Assembly: GCF_002592005.1 (NCBI RefSeq)
Contig: NZ_NVQF01000017.1
Coordinates: 23,778 to 87,777 of the forward strand
Origin: Mycolicibacterium palauense
GTDB taxonomy: Bacteria > Actinomycetota > Actinomycetes > Mycobacteriales > Mycobacteriaceae
Reading direction: 5' to 3'
DNA: 64,000 bases
This document shows, piece by piece, positions 10,855 to 20,273 of this stretch. The position numbers and the translations under genes are program-made. The notes under the pieces were generated by a model, which saw nothing but the letters and a program-made list of their open reading frames with translations, ran no database searches and was not told the DNA's origin. Position 1 is the stretch's first letter. Each line of letters starts with the position of its first letter.

Positions 10855-13275
10855 CTAAGAGTGCGCATGGTTCGCCGTGGCACGGGACGCGGCCGGCGTG
10901 CCGAAGAAGTGCAGGGTGATCAGTTTGGCGCGGTCCTCGACCAGGAACCAGAACAGCGAATAGCCCCACACCAGCGCGGCCAGCGCCCATCCGATCGGGG
11001 TGATCAACAGCCCGAAGACGGCGATCGTGGTCGCCAGGGCCTGGGTGCCGATCACCGCCCCCAGCAGGACCGGCGAGGGCGCCGGCGGCGTCCAGAACGG
11101 TTTCGGTGTGCGGGTGACGAACACGGTGAGATGACCCGACACCGACAGCTTGAGGTAGATCAGGGTGCGCAGCGCGTCCTCGTCGAGGTGCAGGCCGTCG
11201 CGGGCCAGGAACAACAGGCCCAGTGTCTCGGCCACCCCGAGGGTGCCCAGGACGCAGGCCACCACCAGCACCCGGCGCATGTCCCAGGACACCGGCGCCG
11301 GCGCGCCCCGCACCCGGTCGTAGGCGATCGCCAGGATCGCCCCGTCGTTGAGCACCGCGAGCAGCACGATCATGATGGCCGTGACGGGAAAGAAGTTCAG
11401 CGCCACGATCGAGATGGTGATCAGCAGCAGCACCCGGATGGTCTCGGTGATCCGGTAGGTGGCGTAACTGGTCATCCGCTCGAAGATCTCGCGCGCCTGC
11501 CGGATCGCCTCGACGATCACCGACAGCCCGGGCGCCAGCAGCACGACGTCGGCGGCGGCGCGGGCGGCGTCGGTGGCCCCGGCCACGGCGATGCCGGCAT
11601 CGGCCTGCTTGAGCGCCGGCGCGTCGTTGACCCCGTCTCCGGTCATCCCGACGATGTGGTGTTCGGACTGCAGGGCCTTCACGATGGCGTACTTGTGCTC
11701 GGGGAACACCTGCGCGAACCCGTCGGCGCTCTCGATCAGTGCCGGTGTCGCCTTCTCCCCGTCGGCGCCCAGCTCGTCGGCGGCCATGATCCGGTCGCCG
11801 ATGCCCACCTCCCGGCCGATCTGGCGGCCGATGGCGACCTGGTCCCCGGTGACCATCTTGACGTCCACCCCGAGCTGCTTGGCCGCCGCGACGGTCTCGG
11901 CGGAGTCCGCGCGGGGCGGATCGGCCAGGGCCAGCACACCGAGCACCCGCCAGCCCGAGCCGTCGTCGCGGGCGACGGCCAGGGCCCGTTGCCCGCGCTG
12001 GGCATAGCGTTGGGCGACCCCGTCGACGTCGGCGGCCTCCGGATCGGCGGCGGCCAGCGCGGCGATGGCCTGCGGAGCCCCCTTGGACAGGGTGATCCGC
12101 CGGCCCGTGGAGTCGACGACGGTGGCCTCGGTGCGCTTGTGCACCGGATCGAAGGGCAGGTAGGCGGCCGGGGTGGCGTCCATCGGCTGCGCGGCGGCCA
12201 GCACCGCGGTGTCGATGGGGTCGCGGTCCTCGGCGCGCGAGGCGGTCGCGGCCGCGGTCATCAGGGCCTCGCGCTCGACCCCGGGTGCGGTCCAGGCGTC
12301 GGCGACCGACAGGGCGTTCTGGGTCAGCGTGCCGGTCTTGTCGGTGCACAGCACGTCCATGCCGCCGAGTTCCTCGATGGCCGGCAGGTGGCTGACCACC
12401 GCGTGGCTGCGCGCCAGCTTGCGGGCGCCGACGGCCATGGTCACCGACAGCACCGCCGGCAGCGCCACCGGGATGGAGGCGATGGTGACCACCAGCGCGA
12501 ACTCGACCGTCTCCAGCGCGGCATTGCCGCGCAGCAGCGACACCGCCACCGTGATCGTCACCAGCACCAGCGCGGCCACGATCAGCGCGTGCCCGATCCG
12601 CAGCACCGCCCGCTGGAAATGGCTGATGGTGCCGGCGGTCTCGACGAGTTTGGCGGTGGCACCGAAGTACGACGAGCCCGCGGTCGCGTACACCAGGGCG
12701 TCGCCCTCGCCGCGCACCATCACCGAGCCGGAGTACATCACCCCACCCCGGGTGCGCTCCACCGGCAGGGATTCGCCGGTCAGCGCCGACTGGTCGACCT
12801 CGACGGTGACGTCGTCGATGAGCCGGGCGTCGGCGGGGACCACGTCGCCCAGACGCAGCCGGATCACGTCGCCGGGCACCAGGTCACGGACCGCGATCTC
12901 GGTCCAGGCGCCGTCGCGACGCGCCGCGGTGGTGCCGGCGAGGCGTTGTTTGAGCGCGGCGATCGCGTTGGCCGCCTGATGTTCCTCGATGAAGGACACC
13001 AGACCGTTCATGGCCAGCAGCACGCCGATGACGATGGCCTCCGGCCAGTGTCGTACCACCAGCGACAGCACGAGGGCGACCTCGATCATCCAGGGGATGG
13101 GCGCCCAGAAGTAGCCGAGGAAGGTCAGGATGGGGTTACGGGCCTTCTCGGCGATCTCGTTGGGTCCGTAGTGGTCGAGGCGCCGGCGTGCCTGTTCGGA
13201 GCTCAGCCCGGCCGGGGAACTGTCGAGCTGGCCGAAGACGTCGGCGAGTGCGGGTTCGGTGCTCTGCTCACTCAC
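10855..13275 (-). CDS. Plasma-membrane H+-ATPase type P-type ATPase (type IIIA)
   Basis: 806-residue cation ATPase of the PMA1/plant AHA class: short N-terminal cation-ATPase domain (GLSSEQARRRLDHYGPNEI), TGES (about 166-169), fourth-segment signature IPVALPAVL (about 268-276), phosphorylation motif DKTGT with Asp about 312, and TGDGVNDAPALKQADAGIAV. These enzymes export protons to energise the membrane. M. tuberculosis has no close equivalent at this locus. The GTG at 13275 gives the normal family N-terminus; longer in-frame starts up to 13338 would add an unrelated tail. The gene precedes the DevS-like kinase gene by 33 bp, suggesting redox- or oxygen-linked expression or shared function. 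Confidence 0.88.
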   Translation of the reverse strand: MSEQSTEPALADVFGQLDSSPAGLSSEQARRRLDHYGPNEIAEKARNPILTFLGYFWAPIPWMIEVALVLSLVVRHWPEAIVIGVLLAMNGLVSFIEEHQAANAIAALKQRLAGTTAARRDGAWTEIAVRDLVPGDVIRLRLGDVVPADARLIDDVTVEVDQSALTGESLPVERTRGGVMYSGSVMVRGEGDALVYATAGSSYFGATAKLVETAGTISHFQRAVLRIGHALIVAALVLVTITVAVSLLRGNAALETVEFALVVTIASIPVALPAVLSVTMAVGARKLARSHAVVSHLPAIEELGGMDVLCTDKTGTLTQNALSVADAWTAPGVEREALMTAAATASRAEDRDPIDTAVLAAAQPMDATPAAYLPFDPVHKRTEATVVDSTGRRITLSKGAPQAIAALAAADPEAADVDGVAQRYAQRGQRALAVARDDGSGWRVLGVLALADPPRADSAETVAAAKQLGVDVKMVTGDQVAIGRQIGREVGIGDRIMAADELGADGEKATPALIESADGFAQVFPEHKYAIVKALQSEHHIVGMTGDGVNDAPALKQADAGIAVAGATDAARAAADVVLLAPGLSVIVEAIRQAREIFERMTSYATYRITETIRVLLLITISIVALNFFPVTAIMIVLLAVLNDGAILAIAYDRVRGAPAPVSWDMRRVLVVACVLGTLGVAETLGLLFLARDGLHLDEDALRTLIYLKLSVSGHLTVFVTRTPKPFWTPPAPSPVLLGAVIGTQALATTIAVFGLLITPIGWALAALVWGYSLFWFLVEDRAKLITLHFFGTPAASRATANHAHS

Positions 13276-13350
13276 CGGTCCAGTCCACCAGCCTCGGCTG
13301 TGTGTTTCCAGGGACCGGGGGAACAGCCTCGGAGTCAATTGGTCACGTGG

Positions 13351-15192
13351 TCACGCCAGCGAGTTGACCCACGCCTCGTGCAGGGCCGCGTAGTGCCCGT
13401 CGCCGGTGATCAGCTCGGTCGGCGGACCGTCCTCGATGATGCGCCCGCCCTCCAGGACCAGCACCCGGTCGGCCACCTCGACCGTCGAGAGCCGGTGCGC
13501 GATCACCAGCGCGGTGCGGTCGGCCAGCACGGTCTCGAGTGCGCGCTGGACCAGGCGTTCGCTGGGGATGTCCAACGACGATGTCGCCTCGTCGAGGATC
13601 AGCACGGCCGGATCGGCCAGGAAGGCCCGGGCGAAGGCGACGAGCTGACGCTGCCCGGCCGACAGCCGTCCCCCGCGCTTGGCGACGTCGGTGTCATAGC
13701 CCTGGGGCAGCGACGCGATGAACTCGTCGGCGCCCACCGCCGCGGCCGCCGCCCGGACCTCGGCGTCGGTGGCGTCCGGCCGGCCGAACCGGATGTTGTC
13801 GGCGACGGTCCCGGCGAACATGAAGTTCTCCTGGGTGACCATCACCACGTGGCGGCGCAGCTGGCTCTGGTCCAGGTCGCGCAGGTCGATCCCGTCGAGG
13901 GTGACCGCACCGGCGGTCGGGTCGTAGAACCGGGCGATCAGCTTGGCGATGGTGGTCTTGCCGGCCCCGGTGGTTCCCACCAGCGCGACGGTCTGCCCGG
14001 CGGGCACCGTGAGGTCCAGCCCCGGCAGCACCGGGCGCCCCGGCGTGTAGCCGAAGCCGACACCGCGGAACTGCACCTCGCCGCGGACCCTCGTCAGCGG
14101 CACCGGGGTGGCCGGGTCGGCGATCGCCGGACGTTCGGCCAGCACCCCGGCCAGTTTCTCCAGCGCCGAGGCCGCCGACTGGAAGGTGTTGAAGAACTGT
14201 GTGATCTCCTGCATCGGTTCGAAGAACATCCGCAGGTAGAGCAGAAACGCGGCCAGGGTGCCGATCGTCATCTCGCCGTGCAGGACCCGGTAGCCGCCGT
14301 AGAGCAGCACCACACCGGTGGTGAGGTTGCCGACCAGTTTGACCCCGGGCATGAAGACGGCGATCAGTTTGAAGGTGCGCTCGTTGATGTCGCGGTAGCG
14401 GTCGGCCAGCCCGTCGAAGATCTCGGCGTTGCGCGGTTCGCGGCGGTAGGCCTGGACCGCCTTGATGCCGGTCATGGTCTCGACGAACTGCACGATCACC
14501 AGCGCCGCGCTCTCGCGCACCTCCCGGTAGGTCTTCGACGATTCGGCGCGGAACCATGTCGCCAGCAGGACCAGGATCGGGAAGGCGACCAGGCACATCA
14601 GGCCCAGCCGCCAGTCCAGCACCACCAGCAGCACCGCCGTGCCGAACAGGGTCAGTACCGCGGTGATCAGGCTGTCGAAACCGGTTTCCAGCAGCTCCTG
14701 GATGGCCTCGACGTCGTTGGTGGACCGGCTGACCACCCGCCCCGAGGTGTAGCGGTCGTGGAAGGCGATGTCCAGGCGCTGGAAGTGCCGGAACAGCCGG
14801 CGCCGCAGCTCGAGCAGCACCGAGTTTCCGACGCGGCCCGACGTGCGCAGGAAGACCATGCGGCTCAGCGCCTGCAGGGCCACCACCGCGGCCAGCACGG
14901 CGACGATGACCAGCAGATGCCGCGACGATCCCTGTTCGACGATGGGCGGTATGCCGTGGTCGATGCCCCGCTGCACGAGGATGGGGACCGACAGCCGCGC
15001 CGCGTTCTCCACGACCACGACGACGGCCAGCACCGCGACGGTCACCCGGAACGGGCGCAGCAGCGAGAACAGCAGTGCCCTGGCCTCGCGGCGCTGCGGC
15101 ACGGCCGTCTCGGCCGACAGCCCGACGGCGGGGTCGTCGTCGGCGGCGTCGTCGAAGCGGCCGCGCCAGTCAGCCGACCGGTCGCTCGACAT
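13351..15192 (-). CDS. ABC exporter half-transporter, canonical partner (heterodimer subunit 2)
   Basis: 613 residues: six-helix ABC exporter membrane domain (about 60-340) followed by a nucleotide-binding domain with Walker A GTTGAGKT, Q-loop VTQENFMF, signature LSAGQ, Walker B LILDEATSSLD with the catalytic Glu intact, and H-loop IAHRLSTVE. It overlaps the preceding exporter gene by 23 bp and so is translationally coupled. The pair resembles the heterodimeric multidrug/lipid exporters of the Rv1272c-Rv1273c and TmrAB type. The substrate is not known. Confidence 0.88.
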   Translation of the reverse strand: MSSDRSADWRGRFDDAADDDPAVGLSAETAVPQRREARALLFSLLRPFRVTVAVLAVVVVVENAARLSVPILVQRGIDHGIPPIVEQGSSRHLLVIVAVLAAVVALQALSRMVFLRTSGRVGNSVLLELRRRLFRHFQRLDIAFHDRYTSGRVVSRSTNDVEAIQELLETGFDSLITAVLTLFGTAVLLVVLDWRLGLMCLVAFPILVLLATWFRAESSKTYREVRESAALVIVQFVETMTGIKAVQAYRREPRNAEIFDGLADRYRDINERTFKLIAVFMPGVKLVGNLTTGVVLLYGGYRVLHGEMTIGTLAAFLLYLRMFFEPMQEITQFFNTFQSAASALEKLAGVLAERPAIADPATPVPLTRVRGEVQFRGVGFGYTPGRPVLPGLDLTVPAGQTVALVGTTGAGKTTIAKLIARFYDPTAGAVTLDGIDLRDLDQSQLRRHVVMVTQENFMFAGTVADNIRFGRPDATDAEVRAAAAAVGADEFIASLPQGYDTDVAKRGGRLSAGQRQLVAFARAFLADPAVLILDEATSSLDIPSERLVQRALETVLADRTALVIAHRLSTVEVADRVLVLEGGRIIEDGPPTELITGDGHYAALHEAWVNSLA

Positions 15193-17155
15193 CTCGTTCG
15201 GTTTCTCGTTCCGCAATGGCGTCCACCTCCTCACCGCCGTCGGTGTAGACCCGCTCGAGCCGGTCCCACTCGTCGTCGTTCTCCCACACCGGTTCCCGTT
15301 CGGCGCCGTCGTCGAGGTCGACGCCCAGACCGGGCTCGGCCGCCAGCAGCGACCGGTAGGCCGGAACCGTGGCCAGCAGCTCGGCGTGGGTGCCGATGTG
15401 GGTGATGGTGCCGCCGGACAGCAGCGCCACCCGGTCGGCCAGCAGCACCGTCGACGCCCGGTGCGCCACCACCACGGCGGTGACCTCGTGCAGCACCCGG
15501 CGCAGCGCCTCGGTGACCCGGGCCTCGGTGTGCACATCGAGGGCCGACAGCGTGTCGTCGAGGACCAGCACCCGCGGCGCGGACAGGATGGCGCGGGCCA
15601 GTGAAAGGCGTTGCCGCTGCCCGCCGGACAGGCTCATGCCCTGCTCCCCGATGCGGGTCTGCAGCCCGTAGGGCAGGTCGTAGACGAACTCGGCGGCGGC
15701 GACCTCGATCGCGCCGGCCAGTTCCCGTTCGTCGGCCGGGTTCTCCGGCCCCCGGCCCAGCCGCAGGTTCTCGGCCACCGACATCGAGAACAGCGTCGGG
15801 TCCTCGAACGCGGTGGCCACCGCCGCCCGCAGCGAGGCCAGCGTCAGCTCGCGGATGTCGGTGCCGTCCAGCAGGATCTGGCCCTCGGTGACGTCGTAGA
15901 GGCGCGACAGCAGGGTGGCCAGCACCGTCTTGCCGGATCCGGTGGCGCCGACCAGCGCGATCGTCTCGCCGGGCGCCACGGTGAGGTTGACGCCGCGCAG
16001 CGCCCATTCCGGGGAGTGCGGGGATGAGCCGGGGGACGTGTCGGAGAGAGAGTCGGGGAAACGGAACCCGACGTCCACCAGCTGCAGCGCTCCGCGCCGC
16101 GGGACGGCGGTCTGCGGGCCGTCCGTGATCTCCCGGGGTGCGTCGAAGATCTCCACGATGCGGTCCGAGGCGGTGAAGGCCTCCTGCATCATCGACAGCA
16201 GAAAGCCCAGCGAGGCGATCGGCCAGACCAGGGAGAGCATCATCGTGATGAACGCGACCAGGGTGCCCATCGTCACCATGCCGTTGCCCGCCGCGTAGGC
16301 ACCGAAGCCCAGCACGACGATCAGCGTCAGGTTGGGGATCACCTCCAGCAGCGTCCAGAACCGGGCCGAGACGTCGACCTTGCGGACCTGGGTCGCGTAC
16401 AGCCTGCGGGCCTGCTCGTCGAACCGGTCGAACGTGTACTGCTCGCGGCCGAAGGACTTGATCACGCGCATGCCCAGCGCCGATTCCTCGACATGGGTGG
16501 CCACGTGGCCGGACTGGTCCTGGGCCAGCCTCGACAGCCGGGTGAACTCCCGCTCGAAGTGCAGCACGGTCGCCGTGATGGGCAGGATCGAGACGAGCAC
16601 CACCACCCCGAGCGGCCAGAACATGGCCAGCAGGATGCCGGTCACCACCACGATCTGAACGACGTTGAGCAACAGGAAGACCAGGCCGAACGACAGGAAC
16701 CGCCGGACGGTGCCCAGATCGTTCATCACCCGGGACAGCAGTTGTCCGGACTGCCAGCGGCCGTGGAAGGACATCGGCAGGATCTGCAGCCGGGAGTACA
16801 GGTCCTTGCGGATGTCGGCCTCGACGCCCATGGTGGCGCGGGCCACCAGCCAGCGACGGATGAACCACAGCACGGCCTCGGTGATGCCCACACCCATGGC
16901 CGCCGCTCCGAGGATCCACAGGCCCTGTTGATCCTGATGCCGCACCGGTCCGTCGATGACGGCCTTGGTCATCAGCGGAATCGAGATGGTGGCCGCCAGG
17001 CTGACCACCGCGATGACCAGCATCGCCAGCCAGCGCGCCCGGTAGGGCAGCAGGTAGGGCAGCAGCCGGACCAGCGCCGATCCGCTGCGGATGCGCGCCG
17101 GCGGCGCCCCCACCGCAGGGGTGCGCGCGGGCTGTCGCCCAGGCTCGACGCGCAT
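15170..17155 (-). CDS. ABC exporter half-transporter, degenerate-site partner (heterodimer subunit 1)
   Basis: 661 residues with a six-helix membrane domain (about 30-310) and an NBD: Walker A GATGSGKT, signature LSGGQRQRL, Walker [13 protein letters not shown] in which the residue after the Walker B Asp is Asp rather than the catalytic Glu, and H-loop VAHRAST. Replacement of that Glu in one subunit only is the mark of heterodimeric exporters with one degenerate ATP site. A charged C-terminal tail (last ~55 residues, many Glu/Asp/Arg) extends beyond the NBD. First gene of a two-gene unit; the prrA gene is divergent, 210 bp away. Confidence 0.88.
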   Translation of the reverse strand: MRVEPGRQPARTPAVGAPPARIRSGSALVRLLPYLLPYRARWLAMLVIAVVSLAATISIPLMTKAVIDGPVRHQDQQGLWILGAAAMGVGITEAVLWFIRRWLVARATMGVEADIRKDLYSRLQILPMSFHGRWQSGQLLSRVMNDLGTVRRFLSFGLVFLLLNVVQIVVVTGILLAMFWPLGVVVLVSILPITATVLHFEREFTRLSRLAQDQSGHVATHVEESALGMRVIKSFGREQYTFDRFDEQARRLYATQVRKVDVSARFWTLLEVIPNLTLIVVLGFGAYAAGNGMVTMGTLVAFITMMLSLVWPIASLGFLLSMMQEAFTASDRIVEIFDAPREITDGPQTAVPRRGALQLVDVGFRFPDSLSDTSPGSSPHSPEWALRGVNLTVAPGETIALVGATGSGKTVLATLLSRLYDVTEGQILLDGTDIRELTLASLRAAVATAFEDPTLFSMSVAENLRLGRGPENPADERELAGAIEVAAAEFVYDLPYGLQTRIGEQGMSLSGGQRQRLSLARAILSAPRVLVLDDTLSALDVHTEARVTEALRRVLHEVTAVVVAHRASTVLLADRVALLSGGTITHIGTHAELLATVPAYRSLLAAEPGLGVDLDDGAEREPVWENDDEWDRLERVYTDGGEEVDAIAERETERDVERPVG

Positions 17156-17365
17156 GCGGCCCCCTGCCGTGAATCGTGTGTTTTCCGGATCGGGTCTCGG
17201 CCCCGTCTTCTCTACCCCGCCCGTGCGACATCAACGTCGCGATGGCTACCCCAATTCCGATGGTCGCACGCCGGGCAAGCGGGTATCCGCTGCGCACGGC
17301 GGGGCCGTCGCCGCGGCGCTCCCGACTCCCGCGCCTACCGCGTCGAGGCGGATTCATCGGGCAAA

Positions 17366-18076
17366 ATGGCGGACATGGACAACGGTGCGGCCTCACCCCG
17401 GGTTCTGGTGGTTGACGACGACGCCGACGTGCTCGCCTCCCTCGAGCGCGGTCTTCGGCTCTCGGGTTTCGAGGTGTCGACCGCGGTGGACGGCGCCGAG
17501 GCCCTGCGCAGCGCCACCGAGACCCGGCCCGACGCGATCGTCCTCGACATCAACATGCCGGTGCTCGACGGGGTCTCCGTGGTGACCGCGCTGCGCGCCA
17601 TGGACAACGACGTGCCGGTGTGCGTGCTGTCCGCCCGCAGCTCCGTCGACGACCGGGTGGCCGGGCTGGAGGCGGGCGCCGACGACTATCTGGTCAAGCC
17701 GTTCGTGCTGGCCGAGCTGGTCGCGCGGGTGCGGGCGCTGCTGCGCCGCCGCGGGTCCACGGCGACATTCTCCTCGGAGACCATCTCGGTGGGCCCGCTG
17801 GAGGTCGACATCCCCGGCCGGCGCGCCCGGGTCAACGGCGTCGACGTCGACCTGACCAAACGCGAGTTCGACCTGCTGGCGGTGCTCGCCGAGCACAAGA
17901 CCGCGGTGTTGTCCCGCGCGCAGCTGCTCGAACTGGTGTGGGGCTACGACTTCGCCGCGGACACCAACGTGGTGGACGTGTTCATCGGCTATCTGCGGCG
18001 CAAGCTGGAGGCCGGCGGCGCACCGCGGCTGCTGCACACGGTGCGCGGTGTGGGGTTCGTGCTACGGACGCAGTGA
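17366..18076 (+). CDS. prrA: PrrA response regulator
   Basis: 236-residue OmpR-family regulator, the same length as M. tuberculosis PrrA (Rv0903c) and almost identical in sequence blocks: receiver domain with acidic triad VVDDDADV, phospho-acceptor Asp about 61 in [12 protein letters not shown], and K in LVKPF; winged-helix domain from about 140 with [13 protein letters not shown] and [13 protein letters not shown]. PrrA is essential in M. tuberculosis and responds to intracellular, nitrogen and hypoxia-linked cues. Start ATG 17366 is chosen to match family length; ATG 17375 is the alternative. prrB follows after 30 bp. Confidence 0.95.
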   Translation: MADMDNGAASPRVLVVDDDADVLASLERGLRLSGFEVSTAVDGAEALRSATETRPDAIVLDINMPVLDGVSVVTALRAMDNDVPVCVLSARSSVDDRVAGLEAGADDYLVKPFVLAELVARVRALLRRRGSTATFSSETISVGPLEVDIPGRRARVNGVDVDLTKREFDLLAVLAEHKTAVLSRAQLLELVWGYDFAADTNVVDVFIGYLRRKLEAGGAPRLLHTVRGVGFVLRTQ

Positions 18077-18090
18077 CAGTGACGCAGTGA
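18067..18090. repeat. 14-bp tandem duplication over the prrA stop codon
   Basis: GACGCAGTGA at 18067-18076 (the prrA 3' end, including its TGA) is repeated exactly at 18081-18090, separated by CAGT. The second copy falls in the prrA-prrB gap. Confidence 0.8.
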
Positions 18091-18106
18091 CGAAAGGCTC
18101 GCGGTG

Positions 18107-19450
18107 ATGGACGGCCCGTCGCGGATCTTCGCCAGGACGCCCTCGCTGCGGACCCGGGTGGCCTTCGCGACCGCCATCGGCGCGGCGATCGTGGTGGTCA
18201 TCGTCGGCACCATCGTCTGGGTCGGGATCACCAACGACCGCAAGGAGAGGCTGGACCGGCGCCTCGACGAGGCGGCGGGCTTCGCGATCCCGTTCCTGCC
18301 GCGCGGGCTCGGCGAGATTCCGTCCTCGCCCAACGACCAGGACGCGGTGATCACCGTGCGCCGCGGCGGCGAGGTGAAGTCCAACTCCGATGTGGTGCTG
18401 CCGCACCTGGACACCGACTACGCCGACACCTACGTCGACGGGGTGCGCTACCGGGTGCGCACCGTGGAGATTCGCGGCCCGGAGGGCCCGATGTCGATCG
18501 CCGTCGGCGACACCTATGACGACACCGTCGCCGACACCAACAACCTGCACCGGCGTGTGCTGGTCATCTGCGTGTTCGCCGTCGGCGCGGCCGCGCTGCT
18601 GGGGTGGCTGCTCGCCGCGTTCGCGGTGCGCCCGCTCAAGCGGCTGGCCCAGCAGACGCGGTTGATCGATGCCGGCGGGGAACCACCGGACGTGGAGATC
18701 CGCGGCGCCACCGAGGCCGTCGAGATCGCCGAGGCCATGCGCGGCATGCTGCAGCGGCTCTGGGACGAGCAGGACCGCACCAAGGAGGCCCTGGCCTCCG
18801 CCCGGGACTTCGCCGCGGTCTCCGCCCACGAACTGCGGACCCCGTTGACGGCCATGCGCACCAACCTGGAAGTGCTCGACACCCTGGACCTGCCCGACGA
18901 GCAACGCAAGGAGGTGCTGGCCGACGTGATCCGCACCCAGTCGCGGATCGAGATCACCCTCGGCGCCCTGGAGCGGCTCGCCCAGGGCGAACTGTCCACC
19001 TCCGACGACCACGTACCGGTCGACATCACCGAGCTGCTCGACCGCGCCGCCCACGACGCCACCCGGATCTACCCCGACCTGGACGTGTCGCTGGTACCCG
19101 CACCCACGGTGATCATCGTCGGGCTGCCGGCCGGGCTGCGGCTGGCCGTCGACAACGCCATCGCCAACGCCGTCAAACACGGCAACGCCACCCGGGTGCA
19201 ACTCTCGGCGGTGCCGTCGCGGGCCGGCATCGAGATCGCCATCGACGACAACGGCACCGGCGTGCCGCCCGAGGAACGCGACGTCGTCTTCGAGCGCTTC
19301 TCCCGCGGCTCGACGGCCTCCCACTCCGGCTCCGGACTGGGACTGGCGCTGGTGGCCCAGCAGGCCGAGTTGCACGGGGGGACAGCGTCTCTGCAGGAGA
19401 GCCCGCTCGGCGGCGCCCGGCTGCTGCTGCGGCTGCCGGGGCCGCGTTGA
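18107..19450 (+). CDS. prrB: PrrB sensor histidine kinase
   Basis: 447 residues: transmembrane helix 1 (about 18-40), periplasmic sensor region (about 41-150), helix 2 (about 151-173), HAMP, then HisKA with SAHELRTPLTAM (His about 241) and HATPase with NAIANAVKHG, DDNGTGVPP and GSGLGLALV. Orthologue of Rv0902c and cognate kinase of PrrA. The ATG is preferred over the GTG immediately upstream because it gives the family length. Downstream lies a 27-bp minisatellite shared with the convergent FKBP gene. Confidence 0.94.
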   Translation: MDGPSRIFARTPSLRTRVAFATAIGAAIVVVIVGTIVWVGITNDRKERLDRRLDEAAGFAIPFLPRGLGEIPSSPNDQDAVITVRRGGEVKSNSDVVLPHLDTDYADTYVDGVRYRVRTVEIRGPEGPMSIAVGDTYDDTVADTNNLHRRVLVICVFAVGAAALLGWLLAAFAVRPLKRLAQQTRLIDAGGEPPDVEIRGATEAVEIAEAMRGMLQRLWDEQDRTKEALASARDFAAVSAHELRTPLTAMRTNLEVLDTLDLPDEQRKEVLADVIRTQSRIEITLGALERLAQGELSTSDDHVPVDITELLDRAAHDATRIYPDLDVSLVPAPTVIIVGLPAGLRLAVDNAIANAVKHGNATRVQLSAVPSRAGIEIAIDDNGTGVPPEERDVVFERFSRGSTASHSGSGLGLALVAQQAELHGGTASLQESPLGGARLLLRLPGPR

Positions 19451-19463
19451 GGCCGGTGCGCCA

Positions 19464-19614
19464 GCGCACCGCAAGCAGTCCCGTGCGCCCGCGCACCGCA
19501 AGCAGTCCCGTGCGCCCGCGCACCGCAAGCAGTCCCGTGCGCCCGCGCACCGCGAGCAGGCCGGGACGCTAGCGCACCGCGAGCAGGCCGGGACGCTAGC
19601 GCACGGCGAGCAGG
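19464..19614. repeat. 27-bp minisatellite between prrB and the FKBP gene
   Basis: Five tandem 27-bp units: three identical copies at 19464-19490, 19491-19517 and 19518-19544, and two copies of a variant at 19545-19571 and 19572-19598, followed by a 16-base partial copy that is the 3' coding end of the FKBP gene. The variant unit ends in the TAG of FKBP on the minus strand. On that strand each unit is in frame with FKBP and reads ...GLLAVR, the FKBP C-terminus. Confidence 0.92.
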
Positions 19615-19958
19615 TCGATCACGAAGATCAGGGTCTTGCCGGAGAGCCGGTGTCCGCCGCCGGCCGGGCCGTAGGCCAGCGCCGGCGGCACCACCAGTTT
19701 GCGGCGGCCGCCGACCCGCATACCGGGAATGCCGTCCTGCCAGCCCTGGATCAGCCCGCGCAGCGGGAACGCGATGGGCTCGTTGCGGCTCCAGGAGCTG
19801 TCGAACTCCTCCCCGGTGTCGTACTCGACCCCGAGGTAGTGCACCTGGACGGTGCTGCCCGGGGGCGCCTCGGCCCCCTCCCCCACCACGAGGTCTTCGA
19901 TCACCAGCTCGGTCGGGGCCGGGCCGTCGGGGAATTCGATCTCAGGTTTGGTCGTCAT
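19596..19958 (-). CDS. FKBP-type peptidyl-prolyl cis-trans isomerase
   Basis: 120-residue single-domain FKBP: VQVHYLGVEYDTGEEFDSSW, PLRGLIQGWQDGIPGMRVGGRRKLVVPPALAYG and TLIFVIDLL are the usual active-site segments. No signal peptide, so cytoplasmic protein folding is the likely role. The last residues LLAVR and the TAG belong to a 27-bp unit that is repeated five times downstream; loss of that stop codon would extend the protein by further GLLAVR copies. Convergent with prrB. Confidence 0.92.
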   Translation of the reverse strand: MTTKPEIEFPDGPAPTELVIEDLVVGEGAEAPPGSTVQVHYLGVEYDTGEEFDSSWSRNEPIAFPLRGLIQGWQDGIPGMRVGGRRKLVVPPALAYGPAGGGHRLSGKTLIFVIDLLAVR

Positions 19959-20009
19959 CGACCGACCTTAAACCGTCGGCGGCGATTCCCGGTCGGGCAC
20001 ACTGGTGGC

Positions 20010-20273
20010 GTGGCTGAAGACAGAAAATCCACTGAGCAGGACACGCTGGCCCGCATCCACGACCTCGTGGCCGAGGAACACGAACTGCGCTCCCGGCTGC
20101 AGCGTCACGAGATCAGCGAGTCGGTCGAGCACGACAGGCTGCGCGCCGTCGAGGTCGAACTCGACCAGTGCTGGGATCTGCTGAGGCAGCGCCGGGCACT
20201 GCGGGAGACCGGCGGAGACCCGCGGCAGGCCGAGGTCCGCCCGGCCGGCGAGGTCGAGGGGTACCTGGGCTGA
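20010..20273 (+). CDS. DUF2630 family protein (Rv0898c homologue)
   Basis: 87 residues, the same length as Rv0898c. Small, charged, predicted all-helical protein (AEDRKSTEQDTLARIHDLVAEEHELRSRL, then EHDRLRAVEVELDQCWDLLRQRRAL). Function unknown. GTG 20010 is close to the promoter; the TGA overlaps a probable CTG start of the next gene. Confidence 0.9.
   Translation: MAEDRKSTEQDTLARIHDLVAEEHELRSRLQRHEISESVEHDRLRAVEVELDQCWDLLRQRRALRETGGDPRQAEVRPAGEVEGYLG

Noticed and set aside
13276..13350. Possible DosR box upstream of the H+-ATPase (GGGACC within a purine-rich stretch)
   Set aside because: Only a half-site fits the DosR consensus; the second half does not, so it was not annotated.
19464..19598. 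CRISPR array in the 27-bp repeats between prrB and FKBP
   Set aside because: The repeats are directly adjacent with no spacers and derive from the FKBP 3' end.
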